From: Corynebacterium massiliense DSM 45435
GTDB taxonomy: Bacteria; Actinomycetota; Actinomycetes; Mycobacteriales; Mycobacteriaceae
Length of the DNA: 64,000 bases
Direction: 5' to 3'
Assembly (NCBI RefSeq): GCF_028609805.1
Contig: NZ_CP063189.1
Span: 434,001 to 498,000, forward strand
Shown here: in pieces, positions 56,206 to 63,748 of the stretch
Position numbering within the stretch: the stretch's first letter is position 1
Layout of the letters: each line of letters opens with the position of its first letter
Translations under genes and position numbers: made by a program
The notes under the pieces: model-generated
What the model was told of the DNA's origin: nothing
Databases searched by the model: none
What the model saw: the letters and a program-made list of their open reading frames with translations, nothing else

Positions 56206-56607
56206 TTATTGTACGCGGCCAGTCAACAAGGGTTGAGTGGCGTCCGCGTCGGCATCGTTAAGCATCTGCTCAATGCGGTCATACTCGTCGTCTTCGCCGA
56301 TGAGCTTTGCCGCTCGGCCCAGCGCCGCGATGGCGCGGAGCACGCCCTGGTTGGGCTCGTGGCTAAACGGCACCGGGCCCCAGCCTTTCCAGCCGTTGCC
56401 GCGGAGGCGATCCAGGCCGCGGTGGTAGCCGGTGCGTGCAAAGGCGTAGGCGACCAGCTTGTCCGGGTTGTCCTTGTCCAGCTCGCGCTCGGCCAGCTCT
56501 GCCCACGCAAGCGGGCTGTCCGGGTGGCGGAGCGCGTCGCGGTCGTTCTGCGCCGGGTCTTCCGGCAGGTGGAGCGGTTTCGGTGCGAGCATGTCGTTGA
56601 ATTCCAT
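56206..56607 (-). CDS. DUF3151 family protein
   Basis: A 133-residue soluble protein, MEFNDMLAPKPLHLPEDPAQ at the N-terminus and a helical remainder (LAWAELAERELDKDNPDKLVAYAFARTGYHRGLDRLRGNGWKGWGPVPFSHEPNQGVLRAI) that is well conserved in actinobacteria as DUF3151. Function is unknown. TAGAGT is 7 bases upstream of the ATG at 56607. The open frame upstream of this start overlaps the divergent DUF4282 gene and is not used. Confidence 0.85.
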   Translation of the reverse strand: MEFNDMLAPKPLHLPEDPAQNDRDALRHPDSPLAWAELAERELDKDNPDKLVAYAFARTGYHRGLDRLRGNGWKGWGPVPFSHEPNQGVLRAIAALGRAAKLIGEDDEYDRIEQMLNDADADATQPLLTGRVQ

Positions 56608-56694
56608 GCGTAACACTCTAGTGCCGTTGTGAACTGGTAGTCTCCGGAATGCCCCCAATCCCATTCCCTTACCTTTTGAAAGGACTGGTTTCGC

Positions 56695-57375
56695 ATGTCT
56701 GAGCACCAGTATCCGCACGGCGGTTTCGACGATTCCGATAACTCCGACAACTCGGGGCACGTCGACAACTCCGGGTTCGCGAACGCGGAGCCTTACTCGG
56801 CCAGCTCGAACAATGAAGAAGCGCACTCCCAGCCCCGCGCTCAGCAGACCCAGTTCGGCCAGCAATCTCAGTTCGGCCAGCAGAACCAGCAGCAGCCTCC
56901 ATTCGGGCAGGGGATGGGCCCGCAAGGGTTCCCGCCGCAGGGCGCTATGCCGCAGCCGGGGCCGATGCAGCCGGGGCCGATGCAACCGCCCCGCCCGCCG
57001 ATGCACGGACAGCTTAACAAGCCCAAAGGCTTTTTCAGCGCGCTCTTTGATTTCGAATTCCGGAACTTTGTGACCATCGATTTTGCGAAGATTATCTACA
57101 TCATCGCGATTGCTCTCAACAGTATCGTTACTATCGGATGGGTCATCTTCGGGCTGATTGCGCTCTTCGAAGGTATGGAGGAAGGCGGCTCAGAGCTCGC
57201 CCTCGGATTCATCGCATTCCTAGTGACCCTCGTCTTGGCTACCCTGTGGTTTTTCACCACCACGATCCTGGTTCGCGTGCAGATCGAGTTCATCGTGGCC
57301 GCGATCCGCACCGCGCAAAACACCGGTGAGATGGTCGAACATCAGCGCCGCACCGAGCACGGAGAGCGCTACTAA
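56695..57375 (+). CDS. DUF4282 membrane protein with Gln/Pro-rich N-terminus
   Basis: A 226-residue protein. The first ~105 residues are disordered and contain repeats of QFGQQ and QPGPM; the rest is a DUF4282 domain (GFFSALFDFEFRNFVTIDFAKIIYIIAIALNS) with two to three membrane helices and VRVQIEFIVAAIRTAQNT in the conserved end. Function unknown; DUF4282 proteins are widespread in actinobacteria. The ATG has GAAAGGA upstream. Confidence 0.82.
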   Translation: MSEHQYPHGGFDDSDNSDNSGHVDNSGFANAEPYSASSNNEEAHSQPRAQQTQFGQQSQFGQQNQQQPPFGQGMGPQGFPPQGAMPQPGPMQPGPMQPPRPPMHGQLNKPKGFFSALFDFEFRNFVTIDFAKIIYIIAIALNSIVTIGWVIFGLIALFEGMEEGGSELALGFIAFLVTLVLATLWFFTTTILVRVQIEFIVAAIRTAQNTGEMVEHQRRTEHGERY

Positions 57376-57399
57376 TAGTCGGCTGATAGGCGCCCGTTG

Positions 57400-57987
57400 C
57401 TAGTTGTCCCAGAACTGGGACACGCTCAACCCGAAGTCGTACAGCGCGCGCCGAACAACCGGCAGCGACAAACCGATGACCGACGAGGGATCGCCCTCGA
57501 TACGGTCGATAAACCAGCCGCCGAGTGCCTCCAAGGTGAACGCGCCCGCGCACTCGAGCGGCTCCCCAGTGGCGGCGTAAGCCCGAATATCTTCCTCCGT
57601 CGCGGCGGCGAAGTGGACCGTCGTGCGGGACGTTTCCACCACCTCGCGGCCGCCGAATCGAACGCAGTGGCCCGTCAGGAGTTCCGCCGTCTTCCCGGCC
57701 TGGGCGTTCCACCTTTCGATGGTCGCCTCCACCGTGTGCGGCTTACCTTGCAACTCGCCGTCTAAAAGCAGCATGGAATCGCCGCCGATCACCACGTCGT
57801 CGGGGTAGTCGACGGCAGCGGCCTTCGCTTGCGCGAGCTCCGCGACGACGACGTCCGGTGCCGCGTGACCGAGCCGCGCCCGGATCGCCTCCTCGTCGAC
57901 GTGAGCCGGGTGTAGCACCGGCTCGATTCCGGCCCCGCGCAGGATGCTGGCGCGGGACGGGGACTGGGACGCGAGGACAATGCGCAT
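57400..57987 (-). CDS. maf: Maf-type nucleotide pyrophosphatase
   Basis: A 195-residue Maf/Ham1-fold pyrophosphatase hydrolysing non-canonical or noncognate nucleoside triphosphates. It starts IVLASQSPSRASILRGAG and has IGGDSMLLLDGELQGKP and LECAGAFTLEALGGWFIDRIEGDPSSVIGLSLP. Its ATG overlaps the TAA of accE (TAATG), so the two are coupled. The accE-maf linkage is common in actinobacteria. Confidence 0.92.
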   Translation of the reverse strand: MRIVLASQSPSRASILRGAGIEPVLHPAHVDEEAIRARLGHAAPDVVVAELAQAKAAAVDYPDDVVIGGDSMLLLDGELQGKPHTVEATIERWNAQAGKTAELLTGHCVRFGGREVVETSRTTVHFAAATEEDIRAYAATGEPLECAGAFTLEALGGWFIDRIEGDPSSVIGLSLPVVRRALYDFGLSVSQFWDN

Positions 57988-58187
57988 TAGTAGTACCGAA
58001 TGTTGCGGTAGGCCGACGGATTGAACTGCGGGTGCGCCGGGTCGAACTGCTCGGCGGTGCGGCCCCAGGCATCGGCAGGCTCGGTAGCGCCGGCAGCTTT
58101 CGCGCGCGAGGCGGCGGTGAGCTGCTCGACGAGCTTTTCCACCGCCTTGGCTTCCTGCTCGGTGGGGTTTCCGCGCACAATCTTCAT
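57987..58187 (-). CDS. accE: Acyl-CoA carboxylase epsilon subunit AccE
   Basis: A 66-residue protein typical of actinobacterial epsilon subunits: a conserved start IVRGNPTEQEAKAVEKLVEQL, a variable Ala-rich middle, and a Trp/Tyr-containing end (FNPSAYRNIRYY). It stabilises the AccBC-AccD complex. It lies between the accD2-like gene (38-base gap) and maf (overlapping). Confidence 0.9.
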   Translation of the reverse strand: MKIVRGNPTEQEAKAVEKLVEQLTAASRAKAAGATEPADAWGRTAEQFDPAHPQFNPSAYRNIRYY

Positions 58188-58225
58188 GGTGTGTCTGTGT
58201 CCTCCCGGTGTTGTCTTCTCGCGGC

Positions 58226-59599
58226 TTACAGCGCGATGTTGCCGTGCTTCTTCGGCTGCGGGGTGTGGATCTTCCGCTCGACCAGTCGCAGGCTCTCGAT
58301 GAGGTAGCCGCGGGTGGCGGCGGGCTCAATGACGGCATCGATAAGTCCGCGTTCCGCCGCCGCGTAGGGGTGCAGGAACTGGTGTGCAAGCTCCTCCTCC
58401 TGCTCTGCGGTGGCGTCGTCGCCGTAGATCTCCGCCGCCGGGTTGTCCGCGACCGCGATGGTGGCGGTGGGCCAGGCGTAGGCGAGATCCGCGCCCAGGT
58501 CCTTCGCGCCCATGAAGACGTAGGCGGGGCCGACGGCGCGGCGGGTAATGACCGTCACCTTGCCCACGGTCGCCTCGGCGAACGCGAAGGCGAGCTTGGA
58601 GGCGCGGCGGGCGCTGGCCGTCACGCCGGCGGAGTCGACGAATTCGATGATCGGGATGTTGAACGCGTCGCACACCCGGATAAACCGCGCGGCCTTTTCC
58701 GCGCCCGCGTCATCGATTTCCCCGTTGGAGCTCAGCGGCTGGTTAGCCACCAGCCCGACGCACCGTCCTTCGATGCGCGCGAAGCCGGTGAGCATGTTCG
58801 GCGAGTCCGCCGCGGTCAGCTCCAGGAAGGAGTCCGCGTCCACGGTCTTTTCCACGACCTCGCGCATGTCGTAGTGGGCGTCGTCCGGGACGATGTCGTT
58901 GAGCTCGCGGTCGGAGTCGGTGATGCGGTCAGCGATGGAGCCGTGCGAAATCTCGGCGTTCGTTCGCGGTACTTCCGCCCGGTTGTTCTGCGGGAGGTAG
59001 CCCAGCACGGAGCGGGTCGCCGCCACCGCGTCGTCATCGGACTCCGCAGGCAGGTGTGCGCCCGCGCCGCCGATGACGATGTCTGCCATGGCCGGCGGGA
59101 ACTGCGCCATATCGCGGGTCTCGCCGAAGATGACCGAAACCTGGGGGATGAGGCCGGACGCCTCGGTGATGCGTGCCATGACCTGGGCGTACATCGCCAG
59201 CGTGACGATGCCCTCTTGCACACGCGGACCCGCCGACTCGTACATGCCCACAATCGGCGTGCCCGTCTTAATGGCCAGGTCGTAGACCTTGGTCAGCTTC
59301 TCGCCGAAGACCTCGCCGAGGGTGCCGTCGAAGACGGTGATGTCCTGGCTGAATACGCAGACCTTGCGGCCAGCCACCGTGCCGTAACCGGTGACCACGC
59401 CGTCGGTGACCGGGCGGTCGTGCTCACGGCCGAAGTCGGTCGAGCGGTGCCGCGCGAGTGCGTCGATCTCGACGAAGCTTCCCTCATCCAGCAAGCTCTC
59501 CACGCGGTGGCGCGCCGCGCTGTCCGGGGCTTCCGCGGTCCGGTTGTGCAGATCGGCGATCCTGCCAGCGGTGGTTTTCAGGTCCGGTTTCGCATCCAT
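58226..59599 (-). CDS. accD2: Divergent acyl-CoA carboxylase beta-like subunit (AccD2/DtsR2 position)
   Basis: A 457-residue carboxyltransferase homologue, shorter than the usual 510-540. The N-terminal TTAGRIADLHNRTAEAP and the C-terminal AAERGLIDAVIEPAATR ... PQPKKHGNIAL are typical. However, where active subunits read GPCAGGAVYSPA followed by MFITGP and EELGGA, this one reads VIFGETRDMAQFPPAMADIVIGGAGAHLP and the rest is missing, and the second oxyanion region VDVPGFLPGTDQE is replaced by VDSAGVTASARR. It occupies the position of dtsR2 next to dtsR1. The ATG at 59599 has TAAACT 8 bases upstream, overlapping the accD1 stop. It may be a structural partner rather than a catalyst. Confidence 0.8.
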   Translation of the reverse strand: MDAKPDLKTTAGRIADLHNRTAEAPDSAARHRVESLLDEGSFVEIDALARHRSTDFGREHDRPVTDGVVTGYGTVAGRKVCVFSQDITVFDGTLGEVFGEKLTKVYDLAIKTGTPIVGMYESAGPRVQEGIVTLAMYAQVMARITEASGLIPQVSVIFGETRDMAQFPPAMADIVIGGAGAHLPAESDDDAVAATRSVLGYLPQNNRAEVPRTNAEISHGSIADRITDSDRELNDIVPDDAHYDMREVVEKTVDADSFLELTAADSPNMLTGFARIEGRCVGLVANQPLSSNGEIDDAGAEKAARFIRVCDAFNIPIIEFVDSAGVTASARRASKLAFAFAEATVGKVTVITRRAVGPAYVFMGAKDLGADLAYAWPTATIAVADNPAAEIYGDDATAEQEEELAHQFLHPYAAAERGLIDAVIEPAATRGYLIESLRLVERKIHTPQPKKHGNIAL

Positions 59600-59610
59600 G
59601 GTGCCGTAGT

Positions 59611-61032
59611 TTACAGCGGAATATTCCCGTGTTTCCGCACGGGCCGGGCGACTTTCTTGTCGCGTAACAATCGCAGATAGCGTTCGATAGTGCGGCGGGT
59701 GGTGTGGGGTTCGATGACGGCATCGATAAGTCCGTTTTCTGCCGCGGCCTGCGGGGAAAGGATCGTCGAGTACTCGTCGCGGAGCCGCGTGACCTCCGCG
59801 GGGGAGGCGTCCTCCAGCTCGCGGCGGAAAATGAAACGCACCGCGCTGTCCACGCCCAAGACGGCGATCTCCGCGGTGGGCCAGGCGAGGTTCACGTCCG
59901 CGCCCAATCCTTGCGATCCCATGACGCAGTAGGCGCCGCCATAGGCTTTGCGCAGCACCACGGTGATTTTGGGAACGCTGGCTTCCGCGTAGGCGTACAG
60001 CAACTTCGCCCCGCGGCGCACGAGCCCGCCGTGTTCTTCGTCCGTTCCAGGCAAAAATCCCGGCACATCCACCAGGTAGAGCAGAGGAATGGAAAACGCG
60101 TCGCAGGTGCGGGTAAACCGCGCGGCCTTTTCCGCGGCGGCGGCATCGATGGCGCCGGCGAGCACGAGTGGCTGATTGGCCACGATGCCGACCGGCTGGC
60201 CGCTGATGCGCCCGAATCCGCACACCATGTTGTCCGCGCGTCCGGCCTGGATCTCGAGGAAATCCTGGGCATCGACAAGCGCGGCGATGACCTCGTGGAT
60301 GTCGTAGGGAACCTCGGGGGAGGTGGGCACCGCCAAGTCCCCGCAGGCGGGTTCCGCCGAGTGCAGCTGGGGCAGCGCGTGGCAGTTGTTCGGCAGGTAG
60401 TCGAGCAGGTCCCGGATCCAGTCCAGTGCCTCCCTCTCCGACGGGGCCACGTAATGGCACGACCCCGCGGTGGTTAGGTGCAGGTGCGCGCCGCCCAGCT
60501 CTTCCTGGGTGGTGTCTTCGCCCGTGACATCGCGCAGAACGCCGGGGCCGGTAACGAACATTTTCCCCTGGCCGTCGACCATGACGACGAAGTCCGACAG
60601 CGCCGGGGAATACGCGTTGCCGCCCGCGCACGGGCCCATGATGGCCGAGATCTGCGGAACGACGCCTGAGGCCTGCGTATTCCAGCGCAGGGTGCGGGCA
60701 ATGGCGTCTAGGGAATCGGCACCTTCCTGGATCCGCGCACCGGCGCCGGCGTACAGGCCAATCAGTGGGCGCCCCATGTGCACGGCCATCTCCATGACCG
60801 CGCACATCTTGTCGCCGTGCACCTCGCCGAGGGCGCCGCCGAAGACCTTCTCGTCCTGGGCGAACACGCACACCTCGCGGCCGTCGATGGTGCCCCAGCC
60901 GGCAATGAGGCCGTCGCCGGGTACCCGTTTTTCTCCCATGCCAAACGCGGTGGCTCGATGGATCGCCTGGGCACCGATTTCCTCGAAGGAATCGGAATCA
61001 AGGAGGTAGTCGAGTCGTTCGCGCGCGTCCAC
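59611..61032 (-). CDS. accD1: Acetyl/propionyl-CoA carboxylase beta subunit (AccD1/DtsR1)
   Basis: A 473-residue carboxyltransferase with all the usual active-site elements: GPCAGGNAYSPALSDFVVMVDGQGKMFVTGP, EELGGAHLH, VDVPGFLPGTDEEHGGLVRRGAKLLYAYAEA and RKAYGGAYCVMGSQGLGADVNLAWPTAEIAV. The start is GTG at 61032 because TACATT (61040-61045 on the complement) is 7 bases upstream; TTG at 61041 is the only alternative before an in-frame stop. The protein therefore begins at DARERLDYLLD and lacks the usual N-terminal ~50-55 residues. It pairs with AccBC and AccE for malonyl-CoA synthesis. It diverges from birA by 44 bases. Confidence 0.9.
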   Translation of the reverse strand: MDARERLDYLLDSDSFEEIGAQAIHRATAFGMGEKRVPGDGLIAGWGTIDGREVCVFAQDEKVFGGALGEVHGDKMCAVMEMAVHMGRPLIGLYAGAGARIQEGADSLDAIARTLRWNTQASGVVPQISAIMGPCAGGNAYSPALSDFVVMVDGQGKMFVTGPGVLRDVTGEDTTQEELGGAHLHLTTAGSCHYVAPSEREALDWIRDLLDYLPNNCHALPQLHSAEPACGDLAVPTSPEVPYDIHEVIAALVDAQDFLEIQAGRADNMVCGFGRISGQPVGIVANQPLVLAGAIDAAAAEKAARFTRTCDAFSIPLLYLVDVPGFLPGTDEEHGGLVRRGAKLLYAYAEASVPKITVVLRKAYGGAYCVMGSQGLGADVNLAWPTAEIAVLGVDSAVRFIFRRELEDASPAEVTRLRDEYSTILSPQAAAENGLIDAVIEPHTTRRTIERYLRLLRDKKVARPVRKHGNIPL

Positions 61033-61039
61033 GTATTGC

Positions 61040-61069
61040 AATGTAACACCACCCGCCGGCCGCTAAGGT
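61040..61069. promoter_or_regulatory. Divergent leaderless promoters of accD1 and birA
   Basis: TACATT on the minus strand (61040-61045) is 7 bases before the accD1 GTG; TAAGGT on the plus strand (61064-61069) is 7 bases before the birA ATG. Only 44 bases separate the two start codons, so RNA polymerase at one promoter should hinder the other. Confidence 0.55.
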
Positions 61070-61076
61070 GATCTCT

Positions 61077-61802
61077 ATGACACTCGATCTCTCCCGCATT
61101 CGCTCCGCGCTTGTCGATGCCGGCTACTTCACCGCCGTCGACTACGTCGAGCAAACCGGCTCCACCAACACCGATCTGCTGGAGCGTGACGATGTCGCCT
61201 CCGGCACCGTCCTGCTTGCCGATGAACAGGTGGCCGGCAAAGGCCGACTCGGTCGCGCGTGGTCCTCGCCGAAGGGGGCCCAGGCGATTCTGTCGGTAGC
61301 CCTGCAACCGGAAAGCGTGGACCGCCTCGGCGTGCTTCCGCTCGCAGCCGGGCTCGCCGTCACCGACACCATCCCCGGCGCCGTGCTCAAGTGGCCTAAC
61401 GACGTGCACCTCAACGGAAAGAAGCTAGTCGGCATCCTGTGTGAGGCGGGCTCCCGCGTGGTTATCGGCATGGGGATTAACGTCACCTTGTCCAAAGAGC
61501 AGCTGCCCATTGCGGCGGCGACGTCTTTGGCACTGGAGGGGCGAGACACCGACCGCACCGAGCTCATCATTGGGGTGCTGCGGAACCTACGCCGCCGGAT
61601 CGACCAGTGGGAACACAACGATCCGCAGTTGATGGTGGACTACCGGGAGGTGTGCTCGAGCATCGGCAAGCGCGTGCGCCTCGAGGCTCCCGGCGGCGAC
61701 ATTCACGGCACGGTCGACGGGGTGACGGAGACGGGGCAGATCACTATTGACGGGGTGAGCTACTCCGCCGGGGATGTCACTCACCTGCGGGTTGTAGACT
61801 AA
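61077..61802 (+). CDS. birA: Biotin-protein ligase BirA (class I, no DNA-binding domain)
   Basis: A 241-residue ligase that makes biotinyl-AMP and biotinylates AccBC and Pyc, both encoded in this window. The motifs EQTGSTNTDLL, GKGRLGRAWSSPKGA (the biotin/ATP loop), LKWPNDVHLNGKKLVGILCE and GMGINV are present. There is no N-terminal HTH, so it cannot act as a DNA-binding repressor like E. coli BirA. The ATG at 61077 has AAGGTGA and TAAGGT 7 bases upstream; GTG at 61068 is an alternative. Confidence 0.95.
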   Translation: MTLDLSRIRSALVDAGYFTAVDYVEQTGSTNTDLLERDDVASGTVLLADEQVAGKGRLGRAWSSPKGAQAILSVALQPESVDRLGVLPLAAGLAVTDTIPGAVLKWPNDVHLNGKKLVGILCEAGSRVVIGMGINVTLSKEQLPIAAATSLALEGRDTDRTELIIGVLRNLRRRIDQWEHNDPQLMVDYREVCSSIGKRVRLEAPGGDIHGTVDGVTETGQITIDGVSYSAGDVTHLRVVD

Positions 61803-61808
61803 GCGCCC

Positions 61809-62264
61809 ATGGAGAAGCTCGGCCACGGGGAATATACGCGCGCGGACGTCAGCGCGCCGTACCGCTCGTTGGTATTCCCGCTGCTCGAGCTCATTCTTAT
61901 TACGGGTGTTGCGTGGATCGCCATCGGGTGGGCGGACGTGAATATCTTTAACCCGCTGGTGCACAACGGCCTCGTCGTCCTTTGGGGCGTGCTGGCTGCG
62001 TGGCGTTTTCTCCTGCCCCTCGTGCGGGCGCGACGGAAGCGGTTCATCGTCACGAACCAACGCGTCATCGCACGCGAGGGCAAGCGGACTGCGTCCGTGC
62101 CCCTAGGGGACATCGCGGGCGTGCGCCGTCGCCGGGGCGGCATCTCCCTCGCCATCCGGGGTTACGACCGAGCGATGTACTTTCCGGAACTGCCGAAGAA
62201 CCGGAAGCTCGAGCGGATTATCGATGACGCGGTGCAGGAATATCGCGATCCAATCTGGGGGTAA
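61809..62264 (+). CDS. PH-domain membrane protein, small
   Basis: A 151-residue protein with two adjacent membrane helices (about residues 18-70), followed by a basic bPH-type domain (ARRKRFIVTNQRVIAREGKRTASVPLGDIAGVRRRRGG ... YDRAMYFPELPKNRKLERIID). It is a third member of the bacterial PH-domain class in this window. TAGACT (61795-61800) overlaps the birA stop and lies 8 bases before the ATG. Function unknown. Confidence 0.78.
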   Translation: MEKLGHGEYTRADVSAPYRSLVFPLLELILITGVAWIAIGWADVNIFNPLVHNGLVVLWGVLAAWRFLLPLVRARRKRFIVTNQRVIAREGKRTASVPLGDIAGVRRRRGGISLAIRGYDRAMYFPELPKNRKLERIIDDAVQEYRDPIWG

Positions 62265-62283
62265 AAGCTAGGTCTTCCGGGGC

Positions 62284-63489
62284 TTAGGTCGTTGCTCCCT
62301 CGTGTGCTCGGGTTCGGCGGGCGTGGATTCTCTGTGCGGTGGTTTGCAGCCACCGCTTGGAGCGCTGGGACATCGGTCCGGTGGCATGGGTGCGGTGCCA
62401 CGTTCCGTTGTCGAATAGCCAGATGAGGTCGTCTGTCGCGGGGTCGATGACGTAGGTCGCGCGGCCGTCGGTCTTGATGTTGTGGTGGTGCTGGCACAGG
62501 TTGACCAGGTTGTACGGCGCGGTGGGGCCGCCGCTGTGGTGGTCGACGGCGTGGTCTTTCTGGCAGCGCATTGCCGGTACTGTGCACTGCGGGAAGCGGC
62601 AGGTGCCGTCTCTTCCTTCCGTGTAGGCGCGCATGCGGTTCGGGGTGACGTAGTTCGTGGTCTTCGCTTTCGCTCCGCTTGTGTGGTCGACCACGCGGGA
62701 GGGCGAAGCGGTGAGTACGTCGCCAATGAGAGGGTCAATCCACCCGAAACCGCGCACGTACACCGGGGCACTGTCCACGTCGCAGGCGCGGTAGACGTGC
62801 AAGGTGACGTCGGGGGAGGGGTCGAACTTCCGCGTAATGAGCCCTGCCAGGGCTGCGGCGGCGGAGATGTTGCGCTCCCGGGCGGTCTGGGTGATGACCG
62901 CATCGAGTGAAGCGGCGATCTCATCGGGGAATTCTGCGATAAGAGCGGTAGAGGCACCAGAGCTGCGAGAGACGGAATAGGCGCTTTCGCCGGCAGGCTC
63001 CGCCGGGGTGTCTGGGTCGTCCTCGGTTTTCCGCGGTTTGCGCAGGATGGTGTCGTCTTCGGTCATGATGAGCGTGTGCAACTTGCGCCGGAGGTTGGCT
63101 TGGGAAGGAAGCGCTGCGCCCGGGGATTTCGGCGTGAGGTACGCGGTAATGGCCGCATCTAGGCGTTCGAGAACATCGTCTTCTGGGTGGCCGAGTTTGC
63201 TTAAGACATCGTCGATGGCGATAAGCCGCGGGAAGTTGAGGTGGAAGTGCTCTTCCTGGGAAGCCTTCAGGCGCGGTAATTCGTCGAGACGGTGGAGCGC
63301 GCACGTGATGTTGATGATCCGGCGGGGTGATTCGCCGGTGCGACTCCCGAGGTCGTGGGCAGCAAGTTCAATATCGGCATCTAAAGGGGGCCGGTATTTC
63401 TGCCAAAGCCAGTATTCGTCGCGGCGCAAATCGCGCGCGGCTTCACACAGGGGATCGCCCGGCGTGAGATGGCGGTAGTAGTTGTTCAC
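62284..63489 (-). CDS. DUF222/HNH endonuclease family protein (13E12-repeat type)
   Basis: A 401-residue protein with the DUF222 N-terminal region (about 100-270, including PDEIAASLDAVITQTARERN) and a C-terminal HNH nuclease domain: GTCRFPQCTVPAMRCQKDHAVDHHSGGPTAPYNLVNLCQHHHNIK, in which the two Cys pairs and the DHxxDHHSGG/NLCxHHH histidines are intact. This corresponds to the mycobacterial 13E12-repeat family, some of which are mobile and DNA-damage-inducible. The GTG start at 63489 has no clear ribosome-binding site. A weak LexA-like match lies upstream. Confidence 0.85.
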   Translation of the reverse strand: MNNYYRHLTPGDPLCEAARDLRRDEYWLWQKYRPPLDADIELAAHDLGSRTGESPRRIINITCALHRLDELPRLKASQEEHFHLNFPRLIAIDDVLSKLGHPEDDVLERLDAAITAYLTPKSPGAALPSQANLRRKLHTLIMTEDDTILRKPRKTEDDPDTPAEPAGESAYSVSRSSGASTALIAEFPDEIAASLDAVITQTARERNISAAAALAGLITRKFDPSPDVTLHVYRACDVDSAPVYVRGFGWIDPLIGDVLTASPSRVVDHTSGAKAKTTNYVTPNRMRAYTEGRDGTCRFPQCTVPAMRCQKDHAVDHHSGGPTAPYNLVNLCQHHHNIKTDGRATYVIDPATDDLIWLFDNGTWHRTHATGPMSQRSKRWLQTTAQRIHARRTRAHEGATT

Positions 63490-63748
63490 GGGGTTCGTCC
63501 AATCGTTCGGATATCAATACGTGTATGCGGGTTGGCGTCGGATTTTTAAGAGGTAATCGCTTGTATGTTCGTTTCGGTTTAAGCGTATAGTACACCCCGG
63601 ACACGTACCGTAAGCTGCGGAAACGCGATATCCGAGAGGCGATAAAGAGCTGATGTGCTGAGGCCGGGTGCTGAGGTGGGTCGAAGCGGAAGATTCGGGA
63701 GGTGCAGGAGGGGAGGGGCGCTAGCTGCATGGACTAAACTCGTCGTCT
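63490..63748. other. Intergenic region between the HNH gene and purK, no gene seen
   Basis: This 259-base stretch is relatively AT-rich at 63535-63600 (TTTTTAAGAGG, GTATAGTACA) and probably carries the promoters of both flanking genes. TCGCTTGTATGTTCGT (63557-63572) matches 9 of 14 LexA consensus positions. TAAACT (63735-63740) lies 8 bases before the purK GTG. I find no tRNA, small gene or repeat. Confidence 0.6.
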
